Source of the DNA: Chionis minor
Taxonomy: Eukaryota; Chordata; Aves; Charadriiformes; Chionididae
DNA: 64,000 bases
NCBI GenBank assembly: GCA_013398295.1
Contig: VZSF01000025.1
Location: 482,555-546,554 of the forward strand
Direction: 5' to 3'
The translations under genes and the position numbers were made by a program. Of the stretch, positions 37,001-49,910 are shown piece after piece. The notes under the pieces are model-generated. The model ran no database searches. It worked only from the letters and a program-made list of their open reading frames with translations, and was not told where the DNA came from. How positions within the stretch are numbered: the first letter of the stretch is position 1; every line of letters begins with the position of its first letter.

Positions 37001-40000
37001 CAGAGAACAGGGTAATTCATTTCTTATTAAAAATGTTCCCGTTCCCACACAAATGCTCATTTTTAAGCAAAAAGAGAGAAAAAAGCTGTCAGATGTGAAA
37101 TTCACTTTGGAATAGTGCAGTGGAGACAGAGCACGTTGCTGTCTTTGTCAGAATTCTTGATAGAAGTAAAGCACGTATCAGTTCTGCATACAGGATAATC
37201 ATTGTGCAGGAGATTGTTTTCCCCTCTCAACTGCTTGCCTTCATTTGCTGTAAGCATACACCGTTTTAGTGGTCCATCCATTTATTTCTGATGTGGCATT
37301 TTGCTGTGGGGTTTTAAATAATTTCTTTCAGCTTCATTCTAATGCCCATGGCTTTTTGACTGTTGTGATCTAAAAGCTTTTTACAAGACTATTTCAATGG
37401 TTGTGGTTCCATGGAGAATATGGCATTAATCTTGGGGAAATTCCAGCTCTGGTGCTTGACTTTGCTTTTGGTCACATATGACCTTTCAGGATGTTCGCAA
37501 TTAAGTAATGGGAAGCTCAAGATCAAGTGTCATGAGATAAGTCACTTTCCCCGACAGTGCTGTCTGAGGATCTGTGGTAGCATTCCCCAATTTATCACAG
37601 ACATTGATACGGAAATTTCGAATGTAGTCTCACTAACAGTAACGGTTCATATGCAAGACAAGATCTATAGTGCTATAAAAATCACTGTAAAATATCAGTG
37701 CTGAGATGGGGTGGGAGGAGGCAATAATTGGCAACTGAAGATATTACAGAAGTGCAGTATGCAGCTGTTGTCTTTGATTAATTATGAGATTTATATGGTG
37801 GAATAGCGTGGCAGGGGTTTTTAGCTGTATTGATCCATATCACTTGTGATCGTATGATCTGCAGTATTAATAAAGACAGAATTTCTTCTGCTCTGTCCTT
37901 TTATTCTGCTTTTTCTATGTTCTTGTGACTTCAAAGATGTAACAGGCATCTTTGGAGGAGCTCTTTGCTACGGAAATAGTGCAAATAAATTGGTTACTTG
38001 TGTGTGCTAATAGATTAATTGTCAGTTCTCTCTGCTTGATTTTCAGTTTCTTTACTTTCTGAAAGGTGGTAAAATAAGGCAAAAAAAAAATCCTGAGGCA
38101 TTTTCCTTTCTAAACCTTCCTTCTCTAGGCTTCTGAAATGTATGCACAGGCCTCCATCCTAACAAAGAACTTTTTGAGGGTCCTATGGTAGTCTAACATT
38201 CCTTTCTTTCACATGAAATTAAGGGCAGTGATTTACTGCAGTGACCTGAGTGCTCTCATTTACAGCTAGTGGTTTTGGGCGTTTTTTTGTTTTGGGGGTT
38301 TTTTTGTGCCTCTTCTTGGTGCTCTAGTTATGCTAACATACTGCTGTATACGTGAGGGACGGGCCTTTAATAATAATCAGGTTTATATTGGATCTGGCTC
38401 CCTACTTTTTTTCTTAAATTTTATCCAGCCTTAGGTGCATTAGCTTCAAAGTAAAAGATGAAACTGTAGGGATTTTTTTGCAGAACATTGTTGTAAAGCA
38501 TGGTGTGGTAGTGCAGTGCAAAGACACCAGAGAGGGTCAGAGTGAAAATGTCTTTCTGGATTGTTCCTATTTGTTATGGTTGGCGTACAGTAGAAACATA
38601 CTGAAAAGTAATGGAATTACTGTTGGCAATGTATTTCTTTTGCAGTGGCACTTGCCACTGTTCTAAGAAGTTTTTCTATTAAAATCTTGTGTGATGCTCC
38701 CTTCAATGCAACACTTCAGTTGCATGGCTTTGTCATCTTCTGTCTCTCTTTCTGCCTCTTTTTATCTGTCCTTGTCTGTCTTGGCCTTGTCTGTCATGTC
38801 CTTCACTATAACAGAAACAAAACATCCTTTGTTGGCTGTAAACTCGGCATGTCAAATAGTTTGAATAACTGTAGCACTCCAAGACTGAATGTAGAACATA
38901 AAAGCGACAGTAAATTCCTTTTAATGCCATCCTATAACAACCAGAATTCCCAGTTTAATAATTGGGGCAGTAGAATGGTTGACCTCGTTGTTTGATGCAA
39001 CGGTTAGCTTGCTTGGCTTGGTTCAAAGTCTACTTCCATTCTGTGTTTAACTTGCAGTCAGTAATTTAGTGTTAATGATGCTGCATTCATTAACATGTGA
39101 ATGAGACCTCTTCTCTTTTTCATGCTTTTCTTCATAGAGCAAATCATTCAGTTACCTGAGTCTCTGGCTTAATGCATGTTTGCATGAAGCATGGGTTGTT
39201 TAACTGCCTTTGTTGTGCGCTGGGAAGGGAAGGGCCCTGAAAGCCAGGCGGTTAGTCATTTCACTGGCTGCAGTTTGCATTAACACTTCTCTCACACACG
39301 CAGGTGAATAAATAATTTGATGTTATTATATTGAGAATGATTGTTAGCATTATGCTTAAGAAGGTTCTGTGAAGGTTTTGTTTCATTGTTTTCAGCCATA
39401 TTTCCTGTTGTAAGCTCCTAAATGGTCTTTTGTTTCTTTGTGAGAATTCCCTCTGCTCCCTTCGCTCATTGTTCACAGACGCTGGTTTGCTTCTTTAAGG
39501 TTGTTTGGTGGTTCTAGTGGAACCATTTTGAGCATTGAATAGTTAACAGATTTTCCTGCACTACCTTTTTCCTTAGAGATGAAAGAACATAGATCAGACG
39601 TGAGAGAAGAGAAAAATAAAAAAGCGAAATGATCCTGTGGATATTTCCAAAAAAATTGGACTTCAGTAACCAGACTGGGGCCTCACAGCACTTCTAGATC
39701 ATAGAGGAGAGATCTGTAGTGAAAATAAGGCAGCCCAGCTTTCATGGCGCGTGTATTGTTTGCACAGTCTGTTAACTTTCAGAACATAATTGTATTGTCT
39801 GCTACATATTACTGATTTCTGCACTGCGATGCAGGTAACTTCCAGGGGTTCCAGCAAAACTTTGGTTTATATCTGAAATAGTATTGGAGCGGGGGGAGAC
39901 AGTGTGACTAGGCTCCGAGGGTTTAGGTTAGTAATTTATGTATATGGAAAACAGACTATACCCCAAGATAGGCAAGCATGGTTTGTTCTTAAGATCAAAC

Positions 40001-43000
40001 TCTGTTCTCTTATCAGGGAAACAGGGACCCTGCTGGCATTGGATGTCCTGCTGTTAGAGGCTGGCTAAGCATGTCTACCTAGACACCAGCTGGCTGAGCT
40101 GCCAGACAAAGCCTGCTGACATCCAAATGTAGATCAGGTATTTTCTGGCTCCTCCTTCTAGTTTTCACTTGAGTGTGCTAGAGATGTCTGTATGGAAATC
40201 TGAGCTAGCAGCTGTCTTTAGGGATCTTAGATAAGTGTATAAAGTACTATGGCCACTGTTTGAAAGTCAGCTTCTGCTCCTGCCTATGCCCCTGAGCCTG
40301 ATCTGTGATGTCAGAAAAGCCAACTACATTTGTTACTGTTTCGGATCATTCATTCTTTAGAATGTCTTTCAGTGTGCGTCATCTGTAGGGAGGCTTGCAA
40401 CCCTGATGCCAAATAAGTAATCGTAAATAACGCTAAGAGTATAGGCTGGGAAAACAGAGCCTGTCCATTCAAATGGAGACTCTAGTTGTGAGTTGTGAGC
40501 GGGCAGTCTGCAAATCTGTGGTGAGAATCAGGCATTCGTATAAGGTTTGGTTCATAGCACCTTTTTAGTGCCCAGGACAGCAAAGACCTGTTGGCTAAAA
40601 AGGTTTGCTGCTGCGTGTCAAAGGCTTATTGAGGTTGGACAGGTAGTTTTACAGAAACTTGGCCAAGTTCTTCCTTTGAGATTCCTTTCAGATGAGCATC
40701 TTGTACCTATTGACATGAGTGAACTACTAAACATAAAAGATAACACTTAGATGGTTGCTTGTGCATTCATGAAAGCACATTGGCCAAATTTCTTTGAATA
40801 AAGAACTGTCATCAATTTCCTTGTTTTATTGGGTAGCCTGGGGAAGAATCACTGAGAGAACTAGGAATTGCAGGTTTATTCACCTAATACTTACACATAG
40901 CCTTTAGTTTTCAGTTGCACTGAAACGTACCTCAAGGTGGCTTGTCCACAACTTGAACTTGGTGTTAAAATTTCCTTTCTGAGTTATGTTCTGCACAAAT
41001 AAGCAGGTGTCTGTAAAGTTTTCACTTACCAGTGACCTCGTTGGTTGTTGCCTCATCTACTGAAGAGCCACAGTGAATTTCATTTATGCAGAGTGATGTT
41101 AAGCAGGGCGGAATTTGAAATGCGCAATTTGTTTTTTTGAAGGACCAAGGAATCTGCATTGGTAACACGTCTGCTGCTTCCTAAGCTCAAGGAGGAAGGG
41201 TCTTGTGTCATACCTTAGGGCCAATTTTGTATGCTTTCCTTATAACTACAGGAAAGAAGCCTTCAAAACCAAAAATATCTCTCAGTAACAATGAGTTAGT
41301 GACTGAGTTTTATTTGACTGGAATAATTGGGACAGTTTTCCCATCAGGAAATTAGAAGGCATTTGGTTTTTTTGTGGGGTGGTACAAAGGAGTGCTTAGA
41401 CTCTCTCAATGGTATCTTGAGAGTAGACAAAGGGCCTCACCTATATTTATTATCACAGCAAAAAATTAATAGGCAGATACAACCGAGAATGTAGTACTGT
41501 AGTTCCACCTCATTTTGGGTTGGGTTTTTTCCCTTTTTTTTCCCCCCGATATTGCAGCTGTAGGTCTGTTTCCGGTTTTCGACAAAATCTGCTTTTGCAT
41601 TATTGGAGTCACCATGTCCAAGATAAGGCTACCGTGCAGAGAGGACTGGCTCAAGAGCTTTAAGTGCCCATTGTTGGTGGTGCGAATCACTACAGCTTTG
41701 CTTCCTGCTTTGGAAACTTCTAGTTTGTGTATAGGCTTCTTGTTGGATTGACCCAAGTGGAACAGAAGCAATTTAGGATTAGTGGACATGTTTTTCTTTC
41801 CCACCAAGTGACTCTTGGGTAAGAAATGTTTATTATTTTACTTCACTGGTCTGCATTGTCTTCATGCTTCTTGCAAACTGTACTAGCTGCTTTTCCTTGT
41901 GACTTCTAGAGGGGGAGAGTCATCTGGCACACGTTCAAAGAATTTCATTGTGGAATACAGAAATTCATTGTGGCTCAAAATAAACTGATCTGTGGCTCTT
42001 GACACTGGCAGAAAGCTTTCCAGACCCACTCTGGTCTTCATTACAGCAAAGCAAGCAGTTGTTAGTGGCCGGAGAAATTTATTCAGAAGATTGCTATTTC
42101 TGCAATTTCAGAGTTGTGCAGCTGTGTAGGGAGACTTGATAATATACTAGCCAGGGGCCCCATCTGTTTCTAATAAAATATGTAGGGGAGAAAATATGCA
42201 GAAGCGGCAGGCAGGAGCAGTTGTGTAGTGCATACTGGGAGGTGAGTCCCAGCACTTATCTGCTGCCACTTCCCCTCCCTCCCTCCCTTTCTTCACAATG
42301 AGAAGTGAGCGTTTCAGGAGGGATGAGCGATACTGCAGTTTTTCCTCTTCCTTTCTCTTTCCTACTAAGAATATGGGTTCTTATTTATACCCTGAATGCT
42401 GTCTGAAACATAAGCTGTAGGAAAGTACGTTGCATAGCTGCAGTCCTGGGAAACCAAGCAGCAATGGAACTCTTTAAGCCCGTGCAACATTCAGTGGAGT
42501 AGCCACCAGCACAGGTTCAGTCCTGTTTCTACAGATGAAAGATATAGGCTAGTCATCTACTACTGAACGTCTTGAAGTACCTGGTCATGAGATATATCCA
42601 AGCAGATCAGGTGAGAGTTTTAATGGAACACTTTTCACCTGTACAGAAGTTCAAAAATGAAGTGGTATAATTTAAGGCATAAGATAGTGAGATTATGTCA
42701 GGAAGAATTTGAAGCTCTTGTTTGCCTTGCTTTCATATGAAAGTCACAGACTGGAGGCAGCAGTGTACCAGACATAACTTATTTTTTCAATTTTTCTAGT
42801 TTTGTAACATAAAATCCATAATACAACTGTGATTAATTGTAGTGGAACTAGTCACAAATGAGATGAGAGGCAGTTGAGCTGGAAAGTTTGTGATACCTTA
42901 CACTCAAATTTTTAAGACATTCTGATGGAATTGGGCATCTCAAACCTGTTGCTTTCAGTGGGAGCAAATTAATACTACTGTTTGATTATACTGAATTAAC

Positions 43001-44635
43001 TGTGATGTCAGTGCTTCCTTCCACATGAAGGCATCTTGAGACAGTGGAAAATGGGAGTGTAAGGTCCTTCTTTGGCCTTCCATGGCCATTAACCTTCTGT
43101 TGTCTCGCTGAGTCAAATCCCCATCTGAATTATAGCGGAAAGTATGCTTGTCCTTCACTGCAGTGATAATGCCTTGGTGTGTGTTTGTAATGGATGGTAT
43201 GTGTTTATACTTGGACTCCCAGGAGATGGATGCTTTCAAGTCTGTTACCATCCTAAGCTTTGATTTTTTTCGCTTAGAAATGCATGCCATGCAAGGACTA
43301 GGGTCTTGGTATATGAAGTGTTATGTGAACATATGATAAAAATAACAGGTGGTGCTCTTGGAGAACTCGATTTCCGTTGGAGCAAAAGAGGGCAGGGTTG
43401 GAATGCATTGAGAAGTGGTGAAAAGAGAATAAGGAATGGAATGGGTGGAAACAGCCTGGAAGCTGAAGAGACTCTTCATGTTTCCTCATTCTAGAGGGCA
43501 GAAAGGCATTCTAGCCATGTACCTTTCCCAAATGGCAGGCAGTCCAAATGAAATACGGGTGATGCTGTCACATTGCCGTTTTGGAAAACAGTAGGCTCCT
43601 GCTCATTTCATCACCAGTGAATTTATGATCTACAATCCAAGGTTTCTTTAGATAAATGAAGCATAATGGGCAGATCCTTAACCACTAAAACAAGTAATTT
43701 TGGGAGCAGAGAGTACTTCAGAAGTACTCCAGTGTCCTTTCAGTAGAAAGAGCAGTCCAGGCCTTGTGCCAGACTGCAATTTACAGGTGTAATTGGATGA
43801 AACCCTGATGATGCACAGGGATGAAAGCAGCTTTTGCTGGTTGCATGGCAGTCACATTGAATGAAACCCAGAGTCCACCCAAGTAATAACTGCATATGCT
43901 TTAAGTACTGTACAACTTTACACCATGCAGATATTTAAGGAAATGCTTTACTGTCTTTACTTACAGTCTGTGTCATACCAACTCTGATCCTAGTTTGTGA
44001 GGACATGGACGTATGATGGTATAATCATGAATGAGATCCCTTTGTAATACAGAGGGAGCAGGTCAGTCCAACTCCAGTGTACGTATGTTATGAATGGTTG
44101 ACTTTTAGGCACAGGGAAATCATGCTTAAGTTCATGGAAATAAGAGTGGTTTCTTTTTCTGTCATGCAGTATCTGAATGGCATAATCTGTGCGCAGGTGG
44201 CTTCTGTGTGTGAAATGAAATGGAAGAAAGGCTGCTATTGTCAGAGTGATTTATGACATGTTACTCAGGTGTCTCAGTGTCTGAAGGATTTAGGGATGTG
44301 CTTGAGAAACAACTGGCTGAGGCACCATCCACACAAAAAATAGAGCAGTGCTGGAAAGCAGAAGTAGCCGTTTATAAAATTGATAGTAAATGTTCCCCTC
44401 ACAGATGGAGTATTTGCTCATTCTAATAAGCAAGGGGATGTGCAGCTTTGGATTTGTTGGGATTTTCCCCCTGCCCCCTTTTGGCTCAGAAGCACGCAGG
44501 TAATCGTTGATTGCAGCCTGGGAAACAAATTACTGTACCTTTGTACATTAGATGCAGACTAACCACTATTAATAATGTTGTGGCTGAACTAAACCATTCC
44601 TGACATTTTGCCTTTCCTCCTTGGATCCTTCAAAG
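37001..44635. other. Long AT-rich non-coding stretch
   Basis: No gene or clear transposon is recognised over 7.6 kb. It contains G/T runs near 38273-38307, a pyrimidine-rich CTGTC-rich stretch near 38738-38796, and a (CCCT)n-like tract at 42271-42290. Minus-strand frames at 41466-41807 (113 codons) and 42955-43290 (111 codons) are of the length expected by chance on this strand. I do not recognise either. Confidence 0.5.
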
Positions 44636-44690
44636 GAGGAGATAAGCATAGTGGTCCTTTCTGACCTTAAAATCTATGGGTTTAGGAGGA
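44636..44690 (+). mobile_element. Ancient CR1-type 3'-end remnant, sense
   Basis: GCATAGTGGTCCTTTCTGAC followed by CTTAAAATCTATGGG resembles the 3' end of older CR1-type LINEs known from turtles and crocodiles (ATGGTCCCTTCTGGCC, TTAAAATCTATG). It is short and eroded, and older than the other CR1 pieces in the window. Confidence 0.55.
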
Positions 44691-45631
44691 AAAAACCCCA
44701 TCTATATATAATCTTTCTAGGTCTAACCCAGGAAATTGGCATGAGTTTTCATGGGCAGTGACAAAGGATTATTTCATATGCTTTTGTGGACATGGGATGA
44801 GGCGAGGATGTCTGAATACGCATTTTCCTTCCCATGGGAATTCTTTTCTTGCTGTGCATTATTGGGACTGATGTTTTTGTAACAGTTTTCTGCCAAGTCT
44901 CTGAAAACCTATTCTTTATGACTGGCATAAAATAAAAATACTTCACAGGCATTACAAAATAGCAAATTGTAGGGCTAAGCTAGATGAATTGAATTCCAAT
45001 CTATTGATTTGGAACACTGTACATTCCATGCTCTTGAGGCAAATGTTACTGTGTCTCTTTTTTTTTTCAGTGGGGTTTGCGGAGCTTGCAAGATCCTCTC
45101 AGTTGTAACGGGACACAAGTCGCGATGTTAGGAATTCATTTTAAAACAGAAAGGTCCAGACATTTAATTAGTGTTACTTGCAAGCTCTAAGGAGTGCATC
45201 ACACGGCTGCAACAGTGGATCAGAGGGGAAACATTTATTATAGCTTAAGCGCTTTGTTGGAGGAAGCAGTCACTTCCAGCATGTGTTATTGGGGTGAATT
45301 GCAGTTGAATGACTTTATTTTTTAAAAAAAATTATTTTTGGTACTGTCTCAGTAACAGAATGAATGGGGACTTGCCATAAGGAATGTTCAGTTCTCTGCA
45401 TTTATTGCCACTGAAGAACTTCAGGGGAAATGTTCATCCAGTCAAGACTTTCTTCTGTAACCTAGATCTGCTTTTTCTGCTTTCTAGCTCCTTTCTGGCC
45501 TTACCTTGTCCCACAGTTTTCCTCAGCCTTATTATGCCTTCAGTTCTAACAATGTGCTCCAATATTAAGTTCCCGCTGACTGGAAAAGGGAAAAAATAAC
45601 CCTCATTTTTAAAAAAAAAAACCTCTAAAAA
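44691..45631. other. AT-rich non-coding stretch
   Basis: No gene or repeat family is recognised. Homopolymers are present: a poly-T near 45057-45068 and A runs near 45323-45330 and 45611-45621. Confidence 0.55.
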
Positions 45632-45806
45632 AACTCCTTCTCGGGGCTGCTCTTGATCCGTTCTCCACCCACCCTGTATTTGTGCATGGGATTGCCCCGC
45701 CCCATGGGCACAACCTCGCCCTTGGCCTGGTTGAGCTTCTTGAGGTTGGCATGGGCCACCTCTCAAGCCTGTCCAGGTCCCTCTGGATGGCATCGCTCCC
45801 CTCCCA
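45632..45806 (-). mobile_element. Inverted 5' segment of a CR1 copy
   Basis: Read on the minus strand this segment encodes the CR1 reverse-transcriptase C-terminal region beginning DAIQRDLDRLERW, with a one-base frameshift soon after. It lies head to head with the sense CR1 segment starting about 45807. In an intact CR1 this block lies upstream of that one and in the same direction. The two are therefore best read as one insertion whose 5' part was inverted, with roughly 200-300 bases lost at the junction. Confidence 0.85.
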
Positions 45807-46247
45807 GATGGTCAGAAGGCTGGAGCACCTCTGCTGTGAGTCCAGGCTGAGAGAGTTGGGGTTATTCAGCCTGGAGAAGACAGGGCTCTGTAGAGACCTT
45901 AGAGCTCCTTCCAGTCCCTAAAGGGGCTACAGGAAAGCTGGGGAGGGACTCTTGATCAGAGAGTGGAGCAATACGAGGGGGGCAATGGTTTTAAACAGAA
46001 AGAGAGGAGATTTAGAGTAGATATTAGGAAGAAGTTAAGGCAGAAATTCTTTACAGGGCGGGTGGTGAGCCATTGGCGCAAATTGCCCAGAGAAGCTGTG
46101 GCTGCCCCATCCCAGGAGGTGTCCAAGGCCAGGTTAGACAGGGCTTTGAGTAGCCTGGTCTAGTGGAAGGTGTCCTTGCCCAGGGCAGGGGGGTTGGAAC
46201 TAGATAATCTTGAAGGACCCTTCCAACTCTAGCCATTCTATGATTCC
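45807..46247 (+). mobile_element. CR1 LINE 3' end, sense
   Basis: The sequence starts in the block reading GTCAGAAGGCTGGAGCACCT and continues through AATGGTTTTAAACAG, TTGCCCAGAGAAGCTGTGG and GGTGTCCTTGCCCAGG. It ends at the CR1 terminus CCATTCTATGATTCC. The 3' end is complete and of the bird subfamily that also gave the copy at 51981-52255. It is the best-preserved CR1 piece in the window, with a small duplication-like disturbance near 45895-45930. No intact ORF remains. Confidence 0.95.
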
Positions 46248-48560
46248 TGCCCATGTCTGTCTCAGCAGTCCCAACAGTAGACTTTGCTGTGCCATAGCTT
46301 ACATACTCCCTCTCGTGGCTTATTCAGGATGCTGCTGCCCAGGACCAGTATCGCTTCCTCTTCCATAGCAGCGCCGAAAGAGAAGTCATCCAGCCAGGCA
46401 GTGACACAGTCTTCATCGCTCGTTGGCAGCCCACTGATTAGCACGCTGCATTTCAGTAGTGGGTGAACTTTAGTACATGTAATTATATACTACTGTTTGT
46501 TTTAAAATGCAAATCGAGTAAGTAATTGTATTTACCTTTTACTGTTCGTTCAAACAAATAGATTCCCCACCCACCACCACCCCTTTTATTTTTCCTTGGA
46601 AGGGAAACGTTTAAATAATTTCTTTGGTTTCTGCTAAAATAATTTCTGGTTCCCACACTGAAATGCATTTTGTATGCTGTGTATTTCTGAAAACTTTTCT
46701 TGAGAGACTGTTGTTTGGTCCTTACTGATGTATTGCATGCGTACAGTGGAGAGAGTCTCATTCAGTGATTCCCAGTGGGAGGCAGCTGCTGCACTAACTG
46801 CCCAGTTAATCTTATGCATAGTGGAGAACTGAGTAAAATAGATTCTCTGCAGAGATGTCAGCTGTTGCTGCTTACATCTGGAAATTTATAATGTTGATAA
46901 TACTTCTAATCAGAACAATAAAAGATGTGGACTGTACTGCACTCCCTGTTGGTCTTGGTTCAGATAGATTGACTTCAATGTTTAAAAACAACTGGCTCCT
47001 AAGTTGTAGTCCTATGAGCTGAGCCTAAGTATTGTACTACTCCGCAAACATGCTGCATTACATTACTTAAGGGTGAAACGTGCAAGCTGTAGTTACCCAG
47101 TCTTCACTTAGGTGTAGAACATAGGAATTAGGGTAGGATCCTTAGCAGAGGACTTCAGCATGGCTTTTCCTGGTATTGCAGTGGTACAGGTGCAGATCTT
47201 TGGGGAAGAGTTTTGGCCATCCTTTGCTGCTAACATTTAGCAAGGTTAGTTGTTTGTGTGGTAGATCAAAAGGCCTCCTAGTACTAGATGCAGAGTATGG
47301 TGAAATAATAGCTCCTGCACAAAGATGTCCCATGCTTGCTGTAGTTATTTATTTTGCATCGTTTCAGTCGTAGAGTAATTGCGTCCATATATGTTATCTG
47401 TCCTCATAACTCCCTCCATGAGATAGGTCCCTTGTCTCTTTGTACATCACTGGAAACATCCATGAAGCCATGTAGGTCATGACATAGTTTCTGGGTGGGA
47501 AGTAGAAACTGCTTGGACCCTAAGAACTGGCCTTATTGCAAGGAGGGCTCAGTTAGCTGCCTGGACATGCTAACTACTGCTGGTGTGGCTTTCAAAGCAG
47601 ATTGGTCTTGGGAATTATTGATCACCTCTGACAACTTGATTGTATCCATTTAGGTTTTATGTAGTATATCATCCTCAAAGCTTTGTGAGAGACAGACCCT
47701 TCGGCCCTGTAGTCTCTGGAACGCTTTTTCTGTACCTTCCTGCGCAACTGTTTCTCAGTCTGAAATGAATGCAAGAATTGGATGTGTAGAGACTGTCCTC
47801 TATTAATTTTTGACTTGTGTTGCTGGGGATTATTTGCATAGCTGTGGATCTGGGTAAACTTAGGAAATGTAGTACTGGGACTTTGGCTGTAAAAACAAAT
47901 ATTGGCTCTTGATGATGGAGATAAAGGGCAGGATATTGTATCTGGGAGTTTCAGACACTTGCACATCTCACTGTTCCCTGGGGACTTTTTATAGTAAAGA
48001 GCAATTAATGGTAACAATGATTCTGAAAGGGGTTTTAGTGGTACATTATCTTTTGCTATTTTTAATCACGGCAATACAATGATACTTAGGTTTAATCTTT
48101 CAGCAAGCCTTTACATTGATTACTTTTTGTGAGTGTTTGGGTTTTTTTCAGTTTGAGGACACTCTTGTTCTTTGTACTCTCTGAGGACATATGTCTTAGT
48201 CCTTCTGTATTTTCTGTTCTGCTGTTAGGTATTATATAACAGTGGTGTTTTTCTTATGCTATCATTTCACACCCTGGAAAGTGGAAGAGGGAAAGAAAAA
48301 GTAGAAGGAAAGGTATTCAGCAGGAATCATCAAGTTGCCCAAAAGTCTTTGCCCTCACAGATCACTGCAGCCTGCTTGGGCAGGACGCTCTAGCTGAGCA
48401 TCCTTCTCCAGTCTTCCCCTCCCTGCTTTCTTTCAGTTCCTACTCTACAGTTGCAGTACAAACATTGTAAGTAGTAGCAAAATGTAGTGAACCTAACTAC
48501 ATTAGCCCTGATAGCTGCAGTGTGCAATGTGTGTGTGATACAGAGATAGAAAGACTCTCT
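46248..48560. other. AT-rich non-coding stretch
   Basis: No gene or transposon is recognised. The minus-strand frame at 47622-48017 (131 codons) shows no domain and fits the compositional bias of that strand. Confidence 0.55.
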
Positions 48561-48600
48561 ATTTATCTCTCTCTCTATATCTATATATCTATATATATCT
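48561..48600. repeat. (TC)n/(TA)n/(TATC)n microsatellite
   Basis: CTCTCTCTC passes into repeated TATATC units, ending at TATATATCTCC. A simple repeat. Confidence 0.8.
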
Positions 48601-48642
48601 CCAGTTGTAAACAAGCAAGGCAAGCTAAGAAAAAGACAATAC

Positions 48643-48725
48643 AGTCCCCATTTTACAGTTAGAGAATTGAAACAGACTGAAAGTGAGATGACGCAGTCTG
48701 TATCGCACTGACATCTGGTTGATTT
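48643..48725 (-). repeat. MIR-like SINE fragment, antisense
   Basis: TCCCCATTTTACAGTTAGAG, then AATTGAAACAGACTGAAAG and GAGATGACGCAG, follows the antisense MIR core (CCCCATTTTACAGATGAGGA, AACTGAGGCACAGAGAG, TTAAGTGAC). The order is right and the opening block is nearly exact. It is an ancient amniote SINE copy, not mobile. Confidence 0.65.
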
Positions 48726-49810
48726 CAGTAAGATGTGGCAAAGAGTTAAATTGGATGTGAGTGCCTCAGATGCACATGCAAAGATAGGAAAGCGTTAGAA
48801 TAGACTCAGAGATTTGGTGTGCCCTCCAGTATGTTGACAGTGGATCCATCATAGGACTGCAAGGTGAGTAGCTGGTTACTATACATCCAAATAACCGCTG
48901 TGCTGAATGGTTTGCTAATAATTCTCCACTGAGTACTAGTCAGAAATGCCTTTCTTTTGTCTCTTTCATCTTTGGTTACAAAATATGAGGTGAGTATTCA
49001 GTTTATGCTGCTGCCTACAGAACTCTCTTATCCTAACGGCTGATGGCATTTGGTTGGTATTTTATTCCTAAGCTGTCTGAGCAGACAGGATATAGGTTCA
49101 GTTAAAAATTCTTCCAGCTAAATGTCAATGGGTTCCAAGTGTAATCTCTATCTGCCCTACAGAAAACCTCCTATAAAGCACAATTTTAACACACTAGTGA
49201 TAAACAGTATTTTATTCATGTCAGCGTCGAAGTTTTACAGCCTAATAGCAGCTACAGCTCTAACAGAGAGGGACAGGGAAGGATAGTTGAAGTAGGAAAC
49301 CATTGTGTTAAGCAAAACTTTCTAATTTACTGTTCTGCCTTTAAGGCTTAGTTAGATCCTCAGGTTTCACAGAAAAATAGAATTGAAGCGTTCTTTCAGT
49401 TATCTGAAGTTGTTAACATTCATTGGTCAAATGAATGATAATGCCAAGTCAACATCTTGATCATTTTTTGTAATCTTAGAACAAGAAAAAAGATACATCT
49501 GTATTCAACAGCCATCTCTAGGTTTTGGAACTTGTAGACCTCTTAGCAAAAGTTATGCCAATGAATGCTTGATAGAATTAAGGAAATTAATATCTACAAG
49601 GGAGCTTTAGAAGATGGATAAATCCTCAGGCTTCAGGGTATGCTCCAGCCCCAGCCATTAGTAAATAGGGGTCAGGTGGAGTCTGTCCCTGGATATACAT
49701 TATCCTAGGGATTAACCTTGCCTACTTCTATTTCAAATGCTGATACTGACTGTCCTTTGAGACCAGCTATTGCACCTGACTCATCCACTTTGTGGGAGAG
49801 CGCAAGGGCT
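48726..49810. other. AT-rich non-coding stretch
   Basis: No gene or repeat family is recognised. Confidence 0.55.
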
Positions 49811-49910
49811 GCAATTATAGACCGGGGTACTGTTGTGTTAAGTGCTCTTTAAATCGCAAACAAAACAACAGTCCCTACCCTAAAGTGTTTAGCTGCAGTT
49901 CTAGTCTGTA
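49811..49910 (+). repeat. Ancient amniote interspersed repeat (copy 2)
   Basis: The core AATTATAGACC..GGTAC then TGTTGTGTTAAGTGCT is followed by AACAACAGTCCCTACCCTAA and AGTGTTTAGCTGCAGTTCTA. This order (GTGCTAGGCGCTGTACAAAC, CAGTCCCTGCCCCAAAGAGC, TTACAATCTAA) is one I associate with a repeat very common in turtle and crocodile DNA. The official family name is unknown to me. The bird copy is old. A short core of a second copy lies at 36976-37000. Confidence 0.6.

Noticed and set aside
45434..46254. Open frames on both strands around 45.4-46.3 kb as genes
   Set aside because: They are mostly CR1 sequence, which accounts for the GC content and open frames.
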